From: Pardosa pseudoannulata
Taxonomy: Eukaryota > Arthropoda > Arachnida > Araneae > Lycosidae
Length of the DNA: 64,000 bases
NCBI GenBank assembly: GCA_032207245.1
Contig: CM063499.1
Coordinates: 38,272,624-38,336,623, forward strand
Direction of reading: 5' to 3'
Part shown: in pieces, positions 54,338-63,955 of the stretch
Position numbering within the stretch: the first letter of the stretch is position 1
Layout: each line of letters begins with the position of its first letter
Translations under genes and position numbers: made by a program
Notes under the pieces: generated by a model
Database searches by the model: none
Told to the model about the DNA's origin: nothing
The model's input: only the letters and a program-made list of their open reading frames with translations

Positions 54338-55590
54338 GATGCATTATAGACGCCGGTCCCGTCCGCCATTTTTTTTTTTTTTTTTGGCGACCAACTGAAA
54401 AACGAGTGTTTTGAAAAATCGCCAAGTAGAAAAACATGGCGGCGGTACGCGTTTTCCGAAATATCACATAATATAACATGGCGGCGGTCACATGGCATAT
54501 TTGAAACACAACATTAACAAAACTAAACTTTAAAGGATAAAAAATAGATAAAAATTTAAAGCATTATTAAAATAAAATTAGCATAACAATTTTCATTTTT
54601 TTACGTTATTTAAATAATAAACAACAGATTACTAATATTTATGATATATATCAACAGAATAAACACAATATATAGCATTTTAATAAGCACTAATATTATA
54701 AAAAATCTAACATATGAGGGGGGTTCCCCGCCTTCAACTCCCCCCTTGTAATAAAAGAAATACAAAATAAATTTAATAACAGATGAAAATTGGAAAGGGT
54801 AGCACCACAAACATTTTTCAACACTCCTACCTCCCTTAAAAAATAACTTTGAAATAATTCTTTTTTACCAAATAAAAAACAACATTCAGATTCGGAATAC
54901 CGTTGTATCCTCACACTTGGAGTTTAGAAATAAATGAAAAACCCACCTCACACCTAAGAATATCCTGATATTTTTTAACAGTTTCAAAAATAAGAACCGA
55001 AATAACTTCAACCGTCATAACTAAATTAACTAAATCCCAGAAAATAAGAACAAAGCAAAAATGTTCCAAACCAAAACATCTTATTAGATTTAGAATATCC
55101 TGATACTTTTTAACAATTTCAAAAATAGTAAGAACCAAAATAACTTCCCCCGACATAACCAAATTAACAATATCCCAGAAAATGATGAGAACAAAAACAA
55201 AATGTTCCAAACCGAAACATCTTGCTTGATTTAAAATATCCTGATACTTTAACAATTTCAAAAATAATAAGAACCGAAATAACTACACCCACCATAACTA
55301 AATTAGTAAATCCCAGAAAGTAAGAACAAAAAAAATCACTAAATCCCAGAAAATGATTAAAAAAAACCTGACCTAGGCGACTATAAACCAAAAGAACAGC
55401 TAAGATGCAAATTTCTGAAAATAGTGCCAGGAACTGACGTCAGAAATCAAGTGCACCAATGGGGTGCAAGAAAACATTAGAGCTGCCATACTCCGCCACC
55501 AAAGTCAGGGCAAACACACCAACCCACTTACTGCCCCGTAAAATCGCCAAATTTGGCGATACAAAACACGGCGTCTATAATGCATTTGCA
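54338..55590. mobile_element. Possible DNA transposon with GCATTATAGACGCC inverted ends
   Basis: ATGCATTATAGACGCC (54338-54353) and GGCGTCTATAATGCAT (about 55571-55586) are perfect 16-bp inverted repeats. Near both ends are CGCCA-rich segments (GGCGGCGGT, AATTTGGCGA). It contains a 142-bp tandem repeat. No transposase was found and no target duplication is clear, so classification is uncertain. The ORFs inside (54277-54509, 54610-55391) are shadows or repeat-derived. Confidence 0.6.
54954..55372 (-). repeat. ~142-bp tandem repeat, three units
   Basis: AATATCCTGATA at about 54958, 55095 and 55237, each followed by TTTCAAAAATA, AGAACC.AAATAACT and AAATCCCAGAAA. The minus-strand frame repeats KKYQDILN and EHF.FVL, which is only the repeat translated. 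Confidence 0.85.
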
Positions 55591-55669
55591 CCCATTTTTG
55601 TGTGTATTCCACTCGCATTCACCGGTAAACATGTGTTTAAAATCTAACATAATTCACAATTCTTAATTC

Positions 55670-55805
55670 ATTTTGTGTACTTTCAATTCATCGCGATGTG
55701 TTTCATCAAAAAAAGATAATTTTATTTGACAAGAGACTTCTTATTTGATTCATCACTTCGGTTTCAAATCCATGCTCATAATCATTTTACTGATATTACC
55801 ATTTA
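55670..55805 (+). repeat. Direct repeat flanking the 54.3-55.6 kb block, right copy
   Basis: Right partner of 54206-54335. It may reflect an old segmental duplication around the inverted-end element. Confidence 0.85.
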
Positions 55806-56756
55806 CTTTGTTGCGATATCGTCTGTGCCCCCAAGAAATAATAAATTGAAACACTGGAGTTAAAAAAATGAGCATTTTTATTGCATCAACTTCTGTCTAT
55901 AATCCGAAGTTCAACAAGGGCGATTGCGTGCAAAGGAGTTATCAAAATGAAATCTGTTTCCATTCTGTTATACAATATGTCATGGATATACACTTATCTC
56001 TCAGCTGGAATCAGAAGTTACTGCATCAAAGGGTGGAGTCGGAAGGGAAATTAGCAGACTGGGTTTTTTTTCTTTATTTTCATCACCTGTTGCCAGCTGA
56101 AGGATAAACTTTAATACTTTGCAAAGAAAAAAATATACACTTTCATTCTATACACAATTCAAGAAAAATCAAGATGGAAACTGCAAAGACGCATTCAGTT
56201 AAAACAGAAATGAATTTTTAATTTGTTGAAAACGATAAAAATTACATAGTGGACTAATCAAAGTTAACAAATTTTATCCCAAGAACAAAATAGTATCCTT
56301 TTTAAATATATCTCGAACTAGAGATCAGTTATCAAAATCACAGGTGATCTTCGGTGCGATAAATTGCCTGAAGGTGAAGCTACGGGTTAAAAAGAACAAC
56401 ATTTTATAGAAGCAAAATAAAATCAAAGAGGATTCTGGGAATGCGTTGAAGTCGAAGTACTTATTTTTTTCAAAGGCGTATTAAGCCATCAATTAAAATC
56501 TCCACAACTTAATTCCTTTACATTTTTTATAAGAGTTCATCAGAGAATAGATCCCATATGCCAGTGGTCCATAAACCCCTGGACTGTGGATCATATGGTA
56601 CTGAGCCGTCAAAGAAATATCAAATCACTTCCATTTTATTTGCTGTGATGTATTTCTTTTGCTAATTAATACCTTTGTAACAGAAACAATCTTGTAACTA
56701 TTTTAAATTAGTTTGTTTATTAAACATTGAGATTATAAATTAAAATTAAACATAAA
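55806..56756. other. Unassigned stretch
   Basis: The plus-strand open frame 55868-56107 (79 codons) has no known domain, and no splice-flanked exon was identified. Confidence 0.45.
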
Positions 56757-57012
56757 ATTGAAAAACGTCATTCCTTTAACTATCTCATTTAATCATTTCT
56801 TATTTTAAATGATTTAAATGTCGTCTGCTTTATTTTTATACGTTTCATCACTGAACTTAGATATGACGTAAATAATTTGCTTTTATATTTGGCTTAAATA
56901 ATAGATTAGGTGCATATGTGTTAGTTCTAAATTTAATCATCGATTACTTTTTTTTGCAATGAAAATTTTAATCACCGGTATTAACAACAAGTTATTTTCA
57001 TAAAAGTCTAGG
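56757..57012 (-). repeat. Dispersed repeat family A, minus-strand copy
   Basis: The reverse complement follows 51650-51950: CTAGACTTTTAT, GTTAATACCGGTGAT, ATCGATGATTAAATTTA, TTTAGGTAATGACG-like end. It is interrupted at its CCTAGAC motif by the foldback MITE at 57013. Confidence 0.8.
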
Positions 57013-57145
57013 GGTCTGTCTCTCCAAAGTCGTTTAACAGCTAACCACGATTAATCTTTGTTTAAACGGAGAATTGCGTTCCGCCATTGGTTGGCGCCAT
57101 GGGTTAATCGCGGTTAGATGTTAAAAGACTTTGGGCAGACCACAC
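57013..57145. mobile_element. 133-bp foldback MITE
   Basis: The arms GGTCTGTCTCTCCAAAGTCG (left) and, inverted, GGTCTGCCCAAAGTCTTTTA (right) continue through TAACAGCTAACC/GGTTAGATGTTA and GATTAA. CTAGG flanks both ends (57008-57012 and 57146-57150). The uninterrupted site exists in family A as CCTAGAC. There is no ORF, and the superfamily is not assigned. Confidence 0.85.
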
Positions 57146-57254
57146 CTAGGTATATCAAGAAAGCATCTGTTTAATTTTCCATTAATACAAATATTTATAC
57201 AAATAAATATTTTCTATTATTCAAATATTCTATTAATACATTTTTTTACCCGCG

Positions 57255-57460
57255 TCATAGGGTACTTTACAATTCTGGAAAATTAAAAATTTTACTGATC
57301 CCGTCATATGACGAGCTATATGCTAGTATCGAATAACTAGTTCGAACATTAGTAGAAAACTATTTCCTCATGAAATTATTTTCCTTTTATCCTTAGAGCT
57401 AAATCCTGGACTAATGACATTGATTACTTATTTAAACGCCGATTAACCCCTTCCCTGTTT
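57255..57460 (-). repeat. Dispersed repeat family C, copy 2
   Basis: Reverse complement of 41333-41540, including TCATAGGGTACTTT, CCCGTCATATGACG and GATTAACCCCTTCCCTGTTT. The TTAA at 57443-57446 also bounds the piggyBac derivative that follows. Confidence 0.85.
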
Positions 57461-57745
57461 GCTCGTACACCGTACGGGCAATCTGATTTCTATCTCGATT
57501 GCACTGTTTCGGTAGTATTTTTTCCAATTTTAGTAACAAGTTATTCGTATAGATCCAGTAAATGATAGTTTGCAGTTTATTGTATTTCCTACTCTGATTG
57601 GTTCAAAAGCGCGGGTGTTTTCGCATGTTTTGAATCAGAAGACGAATTGTTATCTTTCAATGTATAGCTTTCTGGTTATATTTTACTAACCGCCTGATAA
57701 TTTTATTGATGTAAGAGTTGAATAATATATTTTTACTTTTAAATA

Positions 57746-57925
57746 ATGGATAATTCAGAGCGTATGGAGCACATTTCTTGTGATTCGAACTATGACTGTG
57801 TGAATCAGAAAACTGAATTATCTGTAAATGATAGCAGCGGAAGTTTACTAGATGACCTGGATAGTAATGACTCTGATAGTAGTACAGATGGAATCAGTCA
57901 AGCAAGACAATTTTTTAAAAATTAA
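57746..57925 (+). pseudogene. piggyBac transposase N-terminal acidic region, remnant
   Basis: The ATG at 57746 opens 59 codons: MDNSERMEHIS..., then the acidic serine-rich stretch LLDDLDSNDSDSSTDG typical of piggyBac N-termini, and a TAA at 57923. Beyond, a frame through PPRFAFTGIPKFN (57945-57988), cut by the SINE, resumes with LDIDETKGKLQFYDAF (58172-58230). P.F.FTG..G followed by a D...F element is the start of the DDE_Tnp_1_7 domain. The catalytic core is absent. Confidence 0.75.
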
Positions 57926-57989
57926 TTGTGATAATCCTTAGGATCCGCCTCCTAGATTTGCTTTCACTGGAATTCCAAAATTTAACTTG

Positions 57990-58160
57990 CCGAACGATGG
58001 CCGATTGGTTAGTGTGCTGGCCTTCGGTACCGGAGTTCGTGGGTTCGAATCCCACTGTGGCATGATGTTCGTAGCCGTTCGGAATCGGCTTTAAACTGTA
58101 GGTCCCGGTCTCATTAGCCCTATTGTAGCAAAAAGTAGACCGTAGCACCTCAAACCAAAC
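57990..58160 (+). mobile_element. tRNA-derived SINE-A with target duplication
   Basis: The tRNA-like head begins GAACGATGGCCGATTGGTTA (A box) and has a canonical B box GGTTCGAATCC. The body runs through CGTTCGGAATCGGCTTTAAA and GGTCTCATTAGCCC to CCAAACCAAA. CAAAATTTAACTTG (57976-57989) and CAAAACTTAACTTG (58161-58174) form a 14-bp target duplication with one mismatch, as expected for LINE-driven insertion. This is the best-preserved head in the window. Confidence 0.93.
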
Positions 58161-58436
58161 CAAAACTTAACTTGGATATCGATGAAACTAAAGGTAAACT
58201 TCAGTTCTATGATGCTTTCACAGAAAGAAAAAAGTTGTAATAACTACTTAAAAATATTAGAAATGTTAATTTTAATAACATATCTTTACTTAAAAATGAA
58301 AAATGAACAACAAAAAAAAATGCAGTAAAAAATGTGACGTTTTTTGACCGAATTCTGGAAAAAAATGAAGCTGTCAAAGGGTTAAACTAGAACATCAGGT
58401 TCTTTAGTTAGTTACTAGCATATCATTCCCTAATCA

Positions 58437-58870
58437 ATGCTTACCCTTTCATTCAGAGCTGTCCTCACTCTTCAGAAGAATCTCCTCCCTTCACCTTCAG
58501 AAGGGAAAATCTCCCGACTTCACGGACTCTCCGCGGTCCGGTTGTTACGAAAACAAGCACAAAAAGGACTTCCCCTTTTTACCTACCGAGTAAAGGTCAA
58601 GAATCATTCTTATCTGGCCTCATTTACATTCTGGCGGCCACACCCTCGCGGGGGCCGACGCCCTACGCCTGCCTTCGGGTGTGGAAGTTGCTTTCCGTAG
58701 CAGACGCGCCCCGTGGGAGATCACGGAAAGTGAACTTTTTCGAAATCCCCCCAGAAAGGAGGGGAAAAGTCCTTTTGAATGATGAGGGTGGGGGAGACAT
58801 TGCGAATGCGATCTGTTGCGCAACGAAGGGAGACGTAAGTCCGTAAAGGTTAACACGTCGGAACGTACCA
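58437..58870. other. GC- and CpG-rich segment, unassigned
   Basis: Base composition changes abruptly: runs such as CTCCGCGGTCCGG, CCTCGCGGGGGCCGACG and CAGACGCGCCCCGTGGG contrast with AT-rich flanks. Open frames exist on both strands (58437-58700 plus; 58620-58871 minus) but neither has a domain, and overlapping frames are expected where stop codons are rare. Candidates are a promoter or first exon (possibly for the minus-strand CUB gene) or a solo LTR. I found no TG...CA ends with target duplication. Confidence 0.4.
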
Positions 58871-58904
58871 TGTTTACATTAGATAAAGAGCATTAGAACT
58901 ATGC

Positions 58905-58990
58905 TATACAAGCATATAACCCGTCATATGACGGGATCAGTAAAAGTTTTAATTTTCCAGAATAGTGAAGTACCCTATGAGGTAGGTGAA
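58905..58990 (+). repeat. Dispersed repeat family C, partial copy 3
   Basis: AGCATATAACCCGTCATATG to AGTACCCTATGAGGTAGG matches 41468-41545. It includes the perfect 16-bp palindrome CCCGTCATATGACGGG (58921-58936). Confidence 0.8.
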
Positions 58991-59087
58991 AAAATGGTTT
59001 GTTTTTTCCTCTGAGAATTTTCCTTACAAGTAAAGATAATCGATGATTAAATTTAAAATTACCACATATGTACCTAATCTACAATTT

Positions 59088-59263
59088 TTGGTTTGGTGTG
59101 GAGCGCTATGGTCTACTTTTTGCAACAAGAGGGCTAATGAGACCGGGACCTACTGCTTAAAGCCGATTCCGAACGGCTACGAACATCCATGCCATTGTAG
59201 GATTCCAACCCACGAACTCCGGTTCCGAAGGCCAGCACCCTAACCATTCGGCCATAGTTCGGT
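59088..59263 (-). mobile_element. SINE-A, with 13-bp target duplication
   Basis: TAATCTACAATTT at 59075-59087 and 59264-59276 is a perfect duplication. The minus strand carries the head with GGTTGGAATCC (B box with one change) and the standard body. Confidence 0.92.
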
Positions 59264-59370
59264 TAATCTACAATTTAAACTAAATATAAAAGAAAATTAT
59301 TTACGTAATATCTCAGTTCAGTGATAAAACATATGAAAATAATGGCAGACGATATTTAAATAATTTAAAT

Positions 59371-59556
59371 GTTTGGTTTAGTTTGGCTTGGAGAGCTACG
59401 GTCTACTTTTTGCAACAAGAGGGATAATGAGACCGGGACCTACTGCTTAAAGCCGATTCCGAACGGCTACGAACATCCATGCCATTGTAGGATTCCAACC
59501 CACGAACTCCGGTTCCGAAGGCTAACATTCCTAACCGTTCGGCCATCATTCGGCAG
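59371..59556 (-). mobile_element. SINE-A, second nested copy
   Basis: Nearly identical to 59088-59263 (same AAGAGGG.TAATGAGACCGG and GTAGGATTCCAACCCACG). Inserted in the ATAATTTAAA stretch of family A. The short flanking duplication (TTAAA) is weak. Confidence 0.88.
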
Positions 59557-59906
59557 TTAAAATAAATGATTAAATGAGATGGTTAAAAGAATGACGTCAT
59601 AATGCTAGGAAAACTGTTATTTTTACCTATTTATTGTGTGATACATTTACTCGCTTCTCTTAAAATGAGGCTTGATATAATGACATTAAACGCACAAAAT
59701 GGAGGGAAAGGGGTGGATTTTTAACGTTTTAAAGACGACAGTAATTTTTGCTGTGATATGAAGCATATTTATACCAATTTATTTTTAAATCGGATTGATA
59801 GTTTAGGAGAAGATAACGTTTACTCGCTTACTATAATTGAATTTTGCCAACCCTAACGCATCCAGAATCCAATATGGATGCCTCTATAAATTCCAGATCC
59901 AACCGC

Positions 59907-59908
<2 letters not shown>

Positions 59909-59970
<62 letters not shown>
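59909..59970. repeat. (TA)n microsatellite
   Basis: About 31 TA dinucleotides without interruption, immediately before a SINE-A fragment. Confidence 0.97.
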
Positions 59971-59972
<2 letters not shown>

Positions 59973-60125
59973 TTAGGGGGCTGGCCTTTGGAACCGGAGT
60001 TCGTGGGTTCGAATCCCACAGTGGCATGGATGGTCGTAGACGTTCGGAATCGGCTTTAAGCAGTAGGTCCCGGTCTCATTAGCCCTCGTGTTGCAAAAAG
60101 TAGACCGTAGCCCTCCAAGCCAAAC

Positions 60126-60128
<3 letters not shown>
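59971..60128 (+). mobile_element. SINE-A, head truncated, between TA microsatellites
   Basis: Begins GGTTAGGGGGCTGGCC, retains the B box GGTTCGAATCC and the body to CAAGCCAAACCAAA. The missing first 20 bp and the TA tracts on both sides suggest insertion into, or slippage around, a TA repeat. Confidence 0.88.
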
Positions 60129-60185
<57 letters not shown>

Positions 60186-60186
60186 G
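60129..60186. repeat. (TA)n(AC)n microsatellite
   Basis: About 23 TA repeats followed by ACACACACAC. Confidence 0.97.
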
Positions 60187-60299
60187 TAGAACTTATATTA
60201 TCTGACGTAATTGGGACTGAATCTACTTCGAATGATCGAGAATTCAACAATAATTATATAGTTTAATATGCAGTACCATCATTGGTGCAATAACATTCG

Positions 60300-60580
60300 A
60301 TTATTCTGGGACTCAGAAGTATAACCTTCCAAATTTCGAAATGAGGTATGTTTTTGTTTAGAGCAGGGGTGTTTGAAAGTGGGGAAAAGTACACTCATAC
60401 CGAGGATTGTGCTTGCGAGAAGGAATTCTAAAAAAAAGTTAATTCCGAAATATTTATCTGCACTCGTAGTTAGGAAAGGACGGGTTACATACAAAAGGAA
60501 TGTGGGAAAAAAAGAAAACTTTAAAAATGCAAGTTTGTACAGAAAATTTTTTGGATAATAGTAGAAAGTGAAAAAAAAAT
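60300..60580 (+). repeat. Long inverted repeat, left arm
   Basis: From TTCTGGGACTCAGAAGTATA to GTAGAAAGTGAAAAAAAA. The reverse complement of 61448-61735 matches along the whole 280 bp with roughly 85 percent identity by eye (GCTTGCGAGAAGGAATTCTA versus GCTTGCGAGGAGGAATTCTA). Confidence 0.88.
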
Positions 60581-60834
60581 AAAGAAGAAACCGACTTCGA
60601 TTAACAGACAGTTTCGGTTAACTGATATTCGGATAATGGAGGTTATACTATACTTTTAAATTGTTTTGAAAATTTCAGAAACATTTATCTTCGCCCGTCA
60701 AACTTATTTTCTTTCGATTTTTGGACAACGACCGAAAACGTTTGCCCCGCCCTGTTCTAATGGAATCCTAAGTTTTCGTGAAACTCATGTTGAAAGCATC
60801 TTTTGGTTTGTTTTTTGGCTGAGAATTATCTTGC

Positions 60835-61380
60835 AATAAATAATAATCGATGATTAAATTTAAACCTATAACATATGTACCTAATCTATCATTTAAGCCA
60901 AATATAAAAGAAAATTATTTACGTAATATCTAAGTTCAGTGATAAAACGTATGAAAATAATGCAGACGATATTTAAATAATTTAAAATAAATGATTCAAT
61001 GAGATGTTTAAAGAAATGACGTCATAATGCTAGAAAAATTGTTATGTTTACCTATTTATTATGTGAAAAATTGATAAATTTAATCACCTGCTCTTAAAAT
61101 GGGGCTTGATATAATGACATTAAAAGCTCGAAAAGGGGGGAAAGGGGTGGAATATTAACGTTTTAAAAACAACAGTATTTTTCGCTGTGATATACAGCAT
61201 ATTTATACCAATTTATTTTAGAATCGGATCGATAGTTTAGGAGAAGATAAATTTTTTACTCGCTTTGAATTTTTCTACCCATAACTCATCAAGAATATAC
61301 GGATGCATCTATCTAATCCAGGTCCAACCGCTTCATAAATTTGAGGACAGACTGTCAGATAACTTAGGCTATTATTAAAT
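60835..61380 (+). repeat. Dispersed repeat family A copy in the hairpin loop
   Basis: ATAATCGATGATTAAATTTA to ACAGACTGTCAGATAACTTA, same order of landmarks as 52750-53215. It forms most of the spacer between the inverted arms. Confidence 0.85.
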
Positions 61381-61447
61381 AGTTGATAAGCCAATTGCAG
61401 TCGTTGGCTTAGAAATGAAATCATCAAAATTTGAAATTAACAAAAAA

Positions 61448-61735
61448 GATCACTTTTTTTTCCACTTTCTAATATCATCCAAAATTTTCTCTGTACAAAC
61501 ATGCATTTTTAAAGTTTTCTTTTTTCCCACATTCTTTTCGTTAGCAAGCCGTCTATTCCGAATTACGAGTGTAGATAAGTATTTTGGAATTCCATTTTTT
61601 AGAATTCCTCCTCGCAAGCACAGTTCTCGGTATGAATGCACTCTCCCCCACTTTCAAACATCCCTGTTCTAAACAAAAACACACCCATTTCGAAATTTGG
61701 AAGGTCATACTGCCGAGTCCAGAACAATCGAATGT
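61448..61735 (-). repeat. Long inverted repeat, right arm
   Basis: Partner of 60300-60580. The ORFs at 61415-61672, 61450-61641 and 60373-60558 are complementary readings of these arms and have no recognised domain. Confidence 0.88.
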
Positions 61736-61739
61736 TATT

Positions 61740-62270
61740 GTACTAATAACGAAAACTGAAGAAAATTACATAAATATTTTGCCTCTTATATTTAAGTACT
61801 TATACCCTACACTTTAAATTACGGGATTCTTAAACGAGGGGGGCGTTGAACACATTTCACTTCCGTAGCTTGTAAAAGGTTGAGAATCATTGCTCTAGAG
61901 AATACTTAATGTATTTCATTATATATAAATTTAAATACTTTGTATTTTAACAGAAAGTATTAAATTATGAAACATTTAATTATCGGGCTAATTATATCGT
62001 ATCGTTTACGAAAAAAAAATAATTTTTAAAAACGCGTGTTTAGGACAATTTTCATTAAATATTTCATTTTACAAAATGATTAATGAGTCCTAAGTTTCCA
62101 CCAAAGAGCATTAATCATTCTGCTTCAAAAATATTAAACGTTTTTAAATTATTTAAAAATGAATCGTTTTTTAAATAGATCTTCTTTTAAATTTAATTAA
62201 ATTTTTATATAAAGACATTAATTAGAGGCAATATTCAATCATCTGGGAAATTTAATTTTTAGTGTTTCTT
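61740..62270. other. Unassigned AT-rich stretch
   Basis: Low-complexity AT-rich DNA, no feature seen. Confidence 0.5.
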
Positions 62271-63045
62271 TAATCCTTATTAATTATTAAATTCTTGGTA
62301 TTATTCAAAGTTCTCATATTTTGAGTGATTATTTTTTATTTGTACAATGTCGCTTGTTAAATGAAAATTTTTACTTTTTTCGACACTCATCGCAAGGTAA
62401 CCGAATTATTTGTTCCGTTGGCATTTTACTTTAGAGTAAATATAGAAATATTTATCAAACAATCCTTTGTATGATTTTATACATACACATGTACATATAT
62501 ATATAATACATCAAAAATCCTCTTTAATCCTTATTAATTATTGAATTCTTGGAATAATTTAAAAATTTTCATGCTTCGAGTGATTATTTTTTATACAATA
62601 TCTCTTGTAAAAAGGAAGGACTAAATGAAAATTTTTACTTTTTTCGACACTTATCGCACGGTCACCGAATTATTTGTTCCGTTGGCATTTTACTTTAAAT
62701 AAATATAGAAATATTTATCAAACAATCCTTTGTGTGATTTTATACATACACATGTACATATATATATAATACATCAAAAATCCTCTTTAATCCTTATTAA
62801 TTATTGAATTCTTGGTATAATTTTAAATTTTTCATGCTTCGAGTGATTATTTTTTGTACAATGTCTCTTGTAAAAAGGAAGGACTAAATGAAAATTTTTA
62901 CTTTTTTCGACACTTATCGCACGGTCACCGAATTATTTGTTCCGTTGGCATTTTACTTTAGAGTAAATATAGAAATATTTATAAAATAATTCTTTGTATG
63001 TTTTTGTACAAACATATGTACTTGTATATGTAATATATCAAAACT
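62271..63045 (+). repeat. ~254-263-bp tandem repeat, three units
   Basis: TAATCCTTATTAATTATTGA-type anchors at 62271, 62525 and 62788. Units share TTTTTTCGACACTTATCGCA, CCGAATTATTTGTTCCGTTG and TACATACACATGTACATATA. The second and third units carry CTTGTAAAAAGGAAGGAC; the first lacks part of it. Confidence 0.92.
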
Positions 63046-63314
63046 ATTTCACTTTAATATCTCTTTAAAAACCTTCTCTCCGCCTTTGTAATTCCTTAAA
63101 AACGCCATTTCCCCAGCCACAAAATATCTTAATCAAAGGAGTGTGTTCTACTTAAAATTGTTCCAATTCATTTCCCAAGGCTTTTTGTCCAATAGATGTC
63201 AATTTTCTGTCCATTCAACACGTTTTCCAGCTTTTCCGGGAAATGGCTCAGATTTTACTCCTGACCTGACAGTTAAATTCGGTGACTAAGTTTCTTGTCT
63301 TTTGGAAAAATTCT

Positions 63315-63317
<3 letters not shown>
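63046..63317. other. Unassigned stretch
   Basis: Somewhat less AT-rich, without recognised exon or repeat. Confidence 0.5.
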
Positions 63318-63406
<89 letters not shown>

Positions 63407-63440
63407 GGAGGGAGATAGATAGATAGAGATATAGAGATAG

Positions 63441-63494
<54 letters not shown>

Positions 63495-63955
63495 TGAGAG
63501 AGAGAGTGGGAGAGAGAGAGAGAAAGAGAGAGAGAGATAGAGATAGGGAGTGAGAGAGATAGAAATAGAGAGAGAGAGAGATAGAGAGATAGAGATAGAT
63601 TGGGAGAGAGAAAGATAGATATATAGGGAGAGGGAGAGACAGAAATAGGGAGAGAGATATATATATATAGAGAGAGAGAGATAGGGAGAGATATAGGGAG
63701 AGATAGATAGAGATAGATAGAGATATAAGGAGAGAGAGATAGAGAGAGAGATAGATAGAGATAGATAGGGAAAGAGAGAGAGAGAGAGAGAGAGATAGAG
63801 AGATATAGGGAGAGACAGAGATAGAGAGATAGATAGAGAGAGAGATAGAGAGAGAGTGTTAGAGATAGATAGAGAGAGATAGAGAGATAGGGAGAGAGAG
63901 AAATAGAGAGAGTGTTAGAGATAGAGAGAGATAGATAGATAGGGGGAGAGAGATA
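63318..63955. repeat. (TA)n / (GA)n / (GATA)n microsatellite block
   Basis: About 50 bp of TA repeats, then more than 550 bp of GA, GATA and GGAGA runs with a second TA run at about 63445-63478 and a short one at 63657-63668. The 245-codon minus-strand open frame (Leu/Ser/Tyr/Ile repeats) is a by-product of the purine repeat and not a gene. Confidence 0.96.

Larger units (their letters stand above)
57447..58381 (+). mobile_element. piggyBac deletion derivative with transposase N-terminus, interrupted by a SINE
   Basis: TTAA at 57443-57446 and 58382-58385 bound CCCCTTCCCTGTTTGC and, inverted, CCCTTTGACAGCTTC; only the first few bases match between ends, so the limits are probable and not certain. 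It carries a transposase N-terminal remnant (57746 onward), and SINE-A is inserted at 57990-58160 within that remnant. Without the SINE it is about 0.76 kb. Confidence 0.7.
59035..59908 (+). repeat. Dispersed repeat family A copy with two nested SINEs
   Basis: Family A text (AATCGATGATTAAATTTAAA, then AAATATAAAAGAAAATTATT, then GAATGACGTCATAATGCTAG, then AACGCATCCAGAATCC) is interrupted at 59088-59263 and 59371-59556 by SINE-A copies in the same orientation. The TA microsatellite begins at its right end. Confidence 0.85.

Noticed and set aside
57990..58062. Functional tRNA gene
   Set aside because: A and B boxes are present but the cloverleaf is not completed and the sequence runs into the repeated SINE body with target duplications.
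58620..58871. Minus-strand 83-codon ORF as the missing first exon of the CUB gene
   Set aside because: No donor with the required phase 1 and no signal-peptide start was seen; the opposite strand is equally open.
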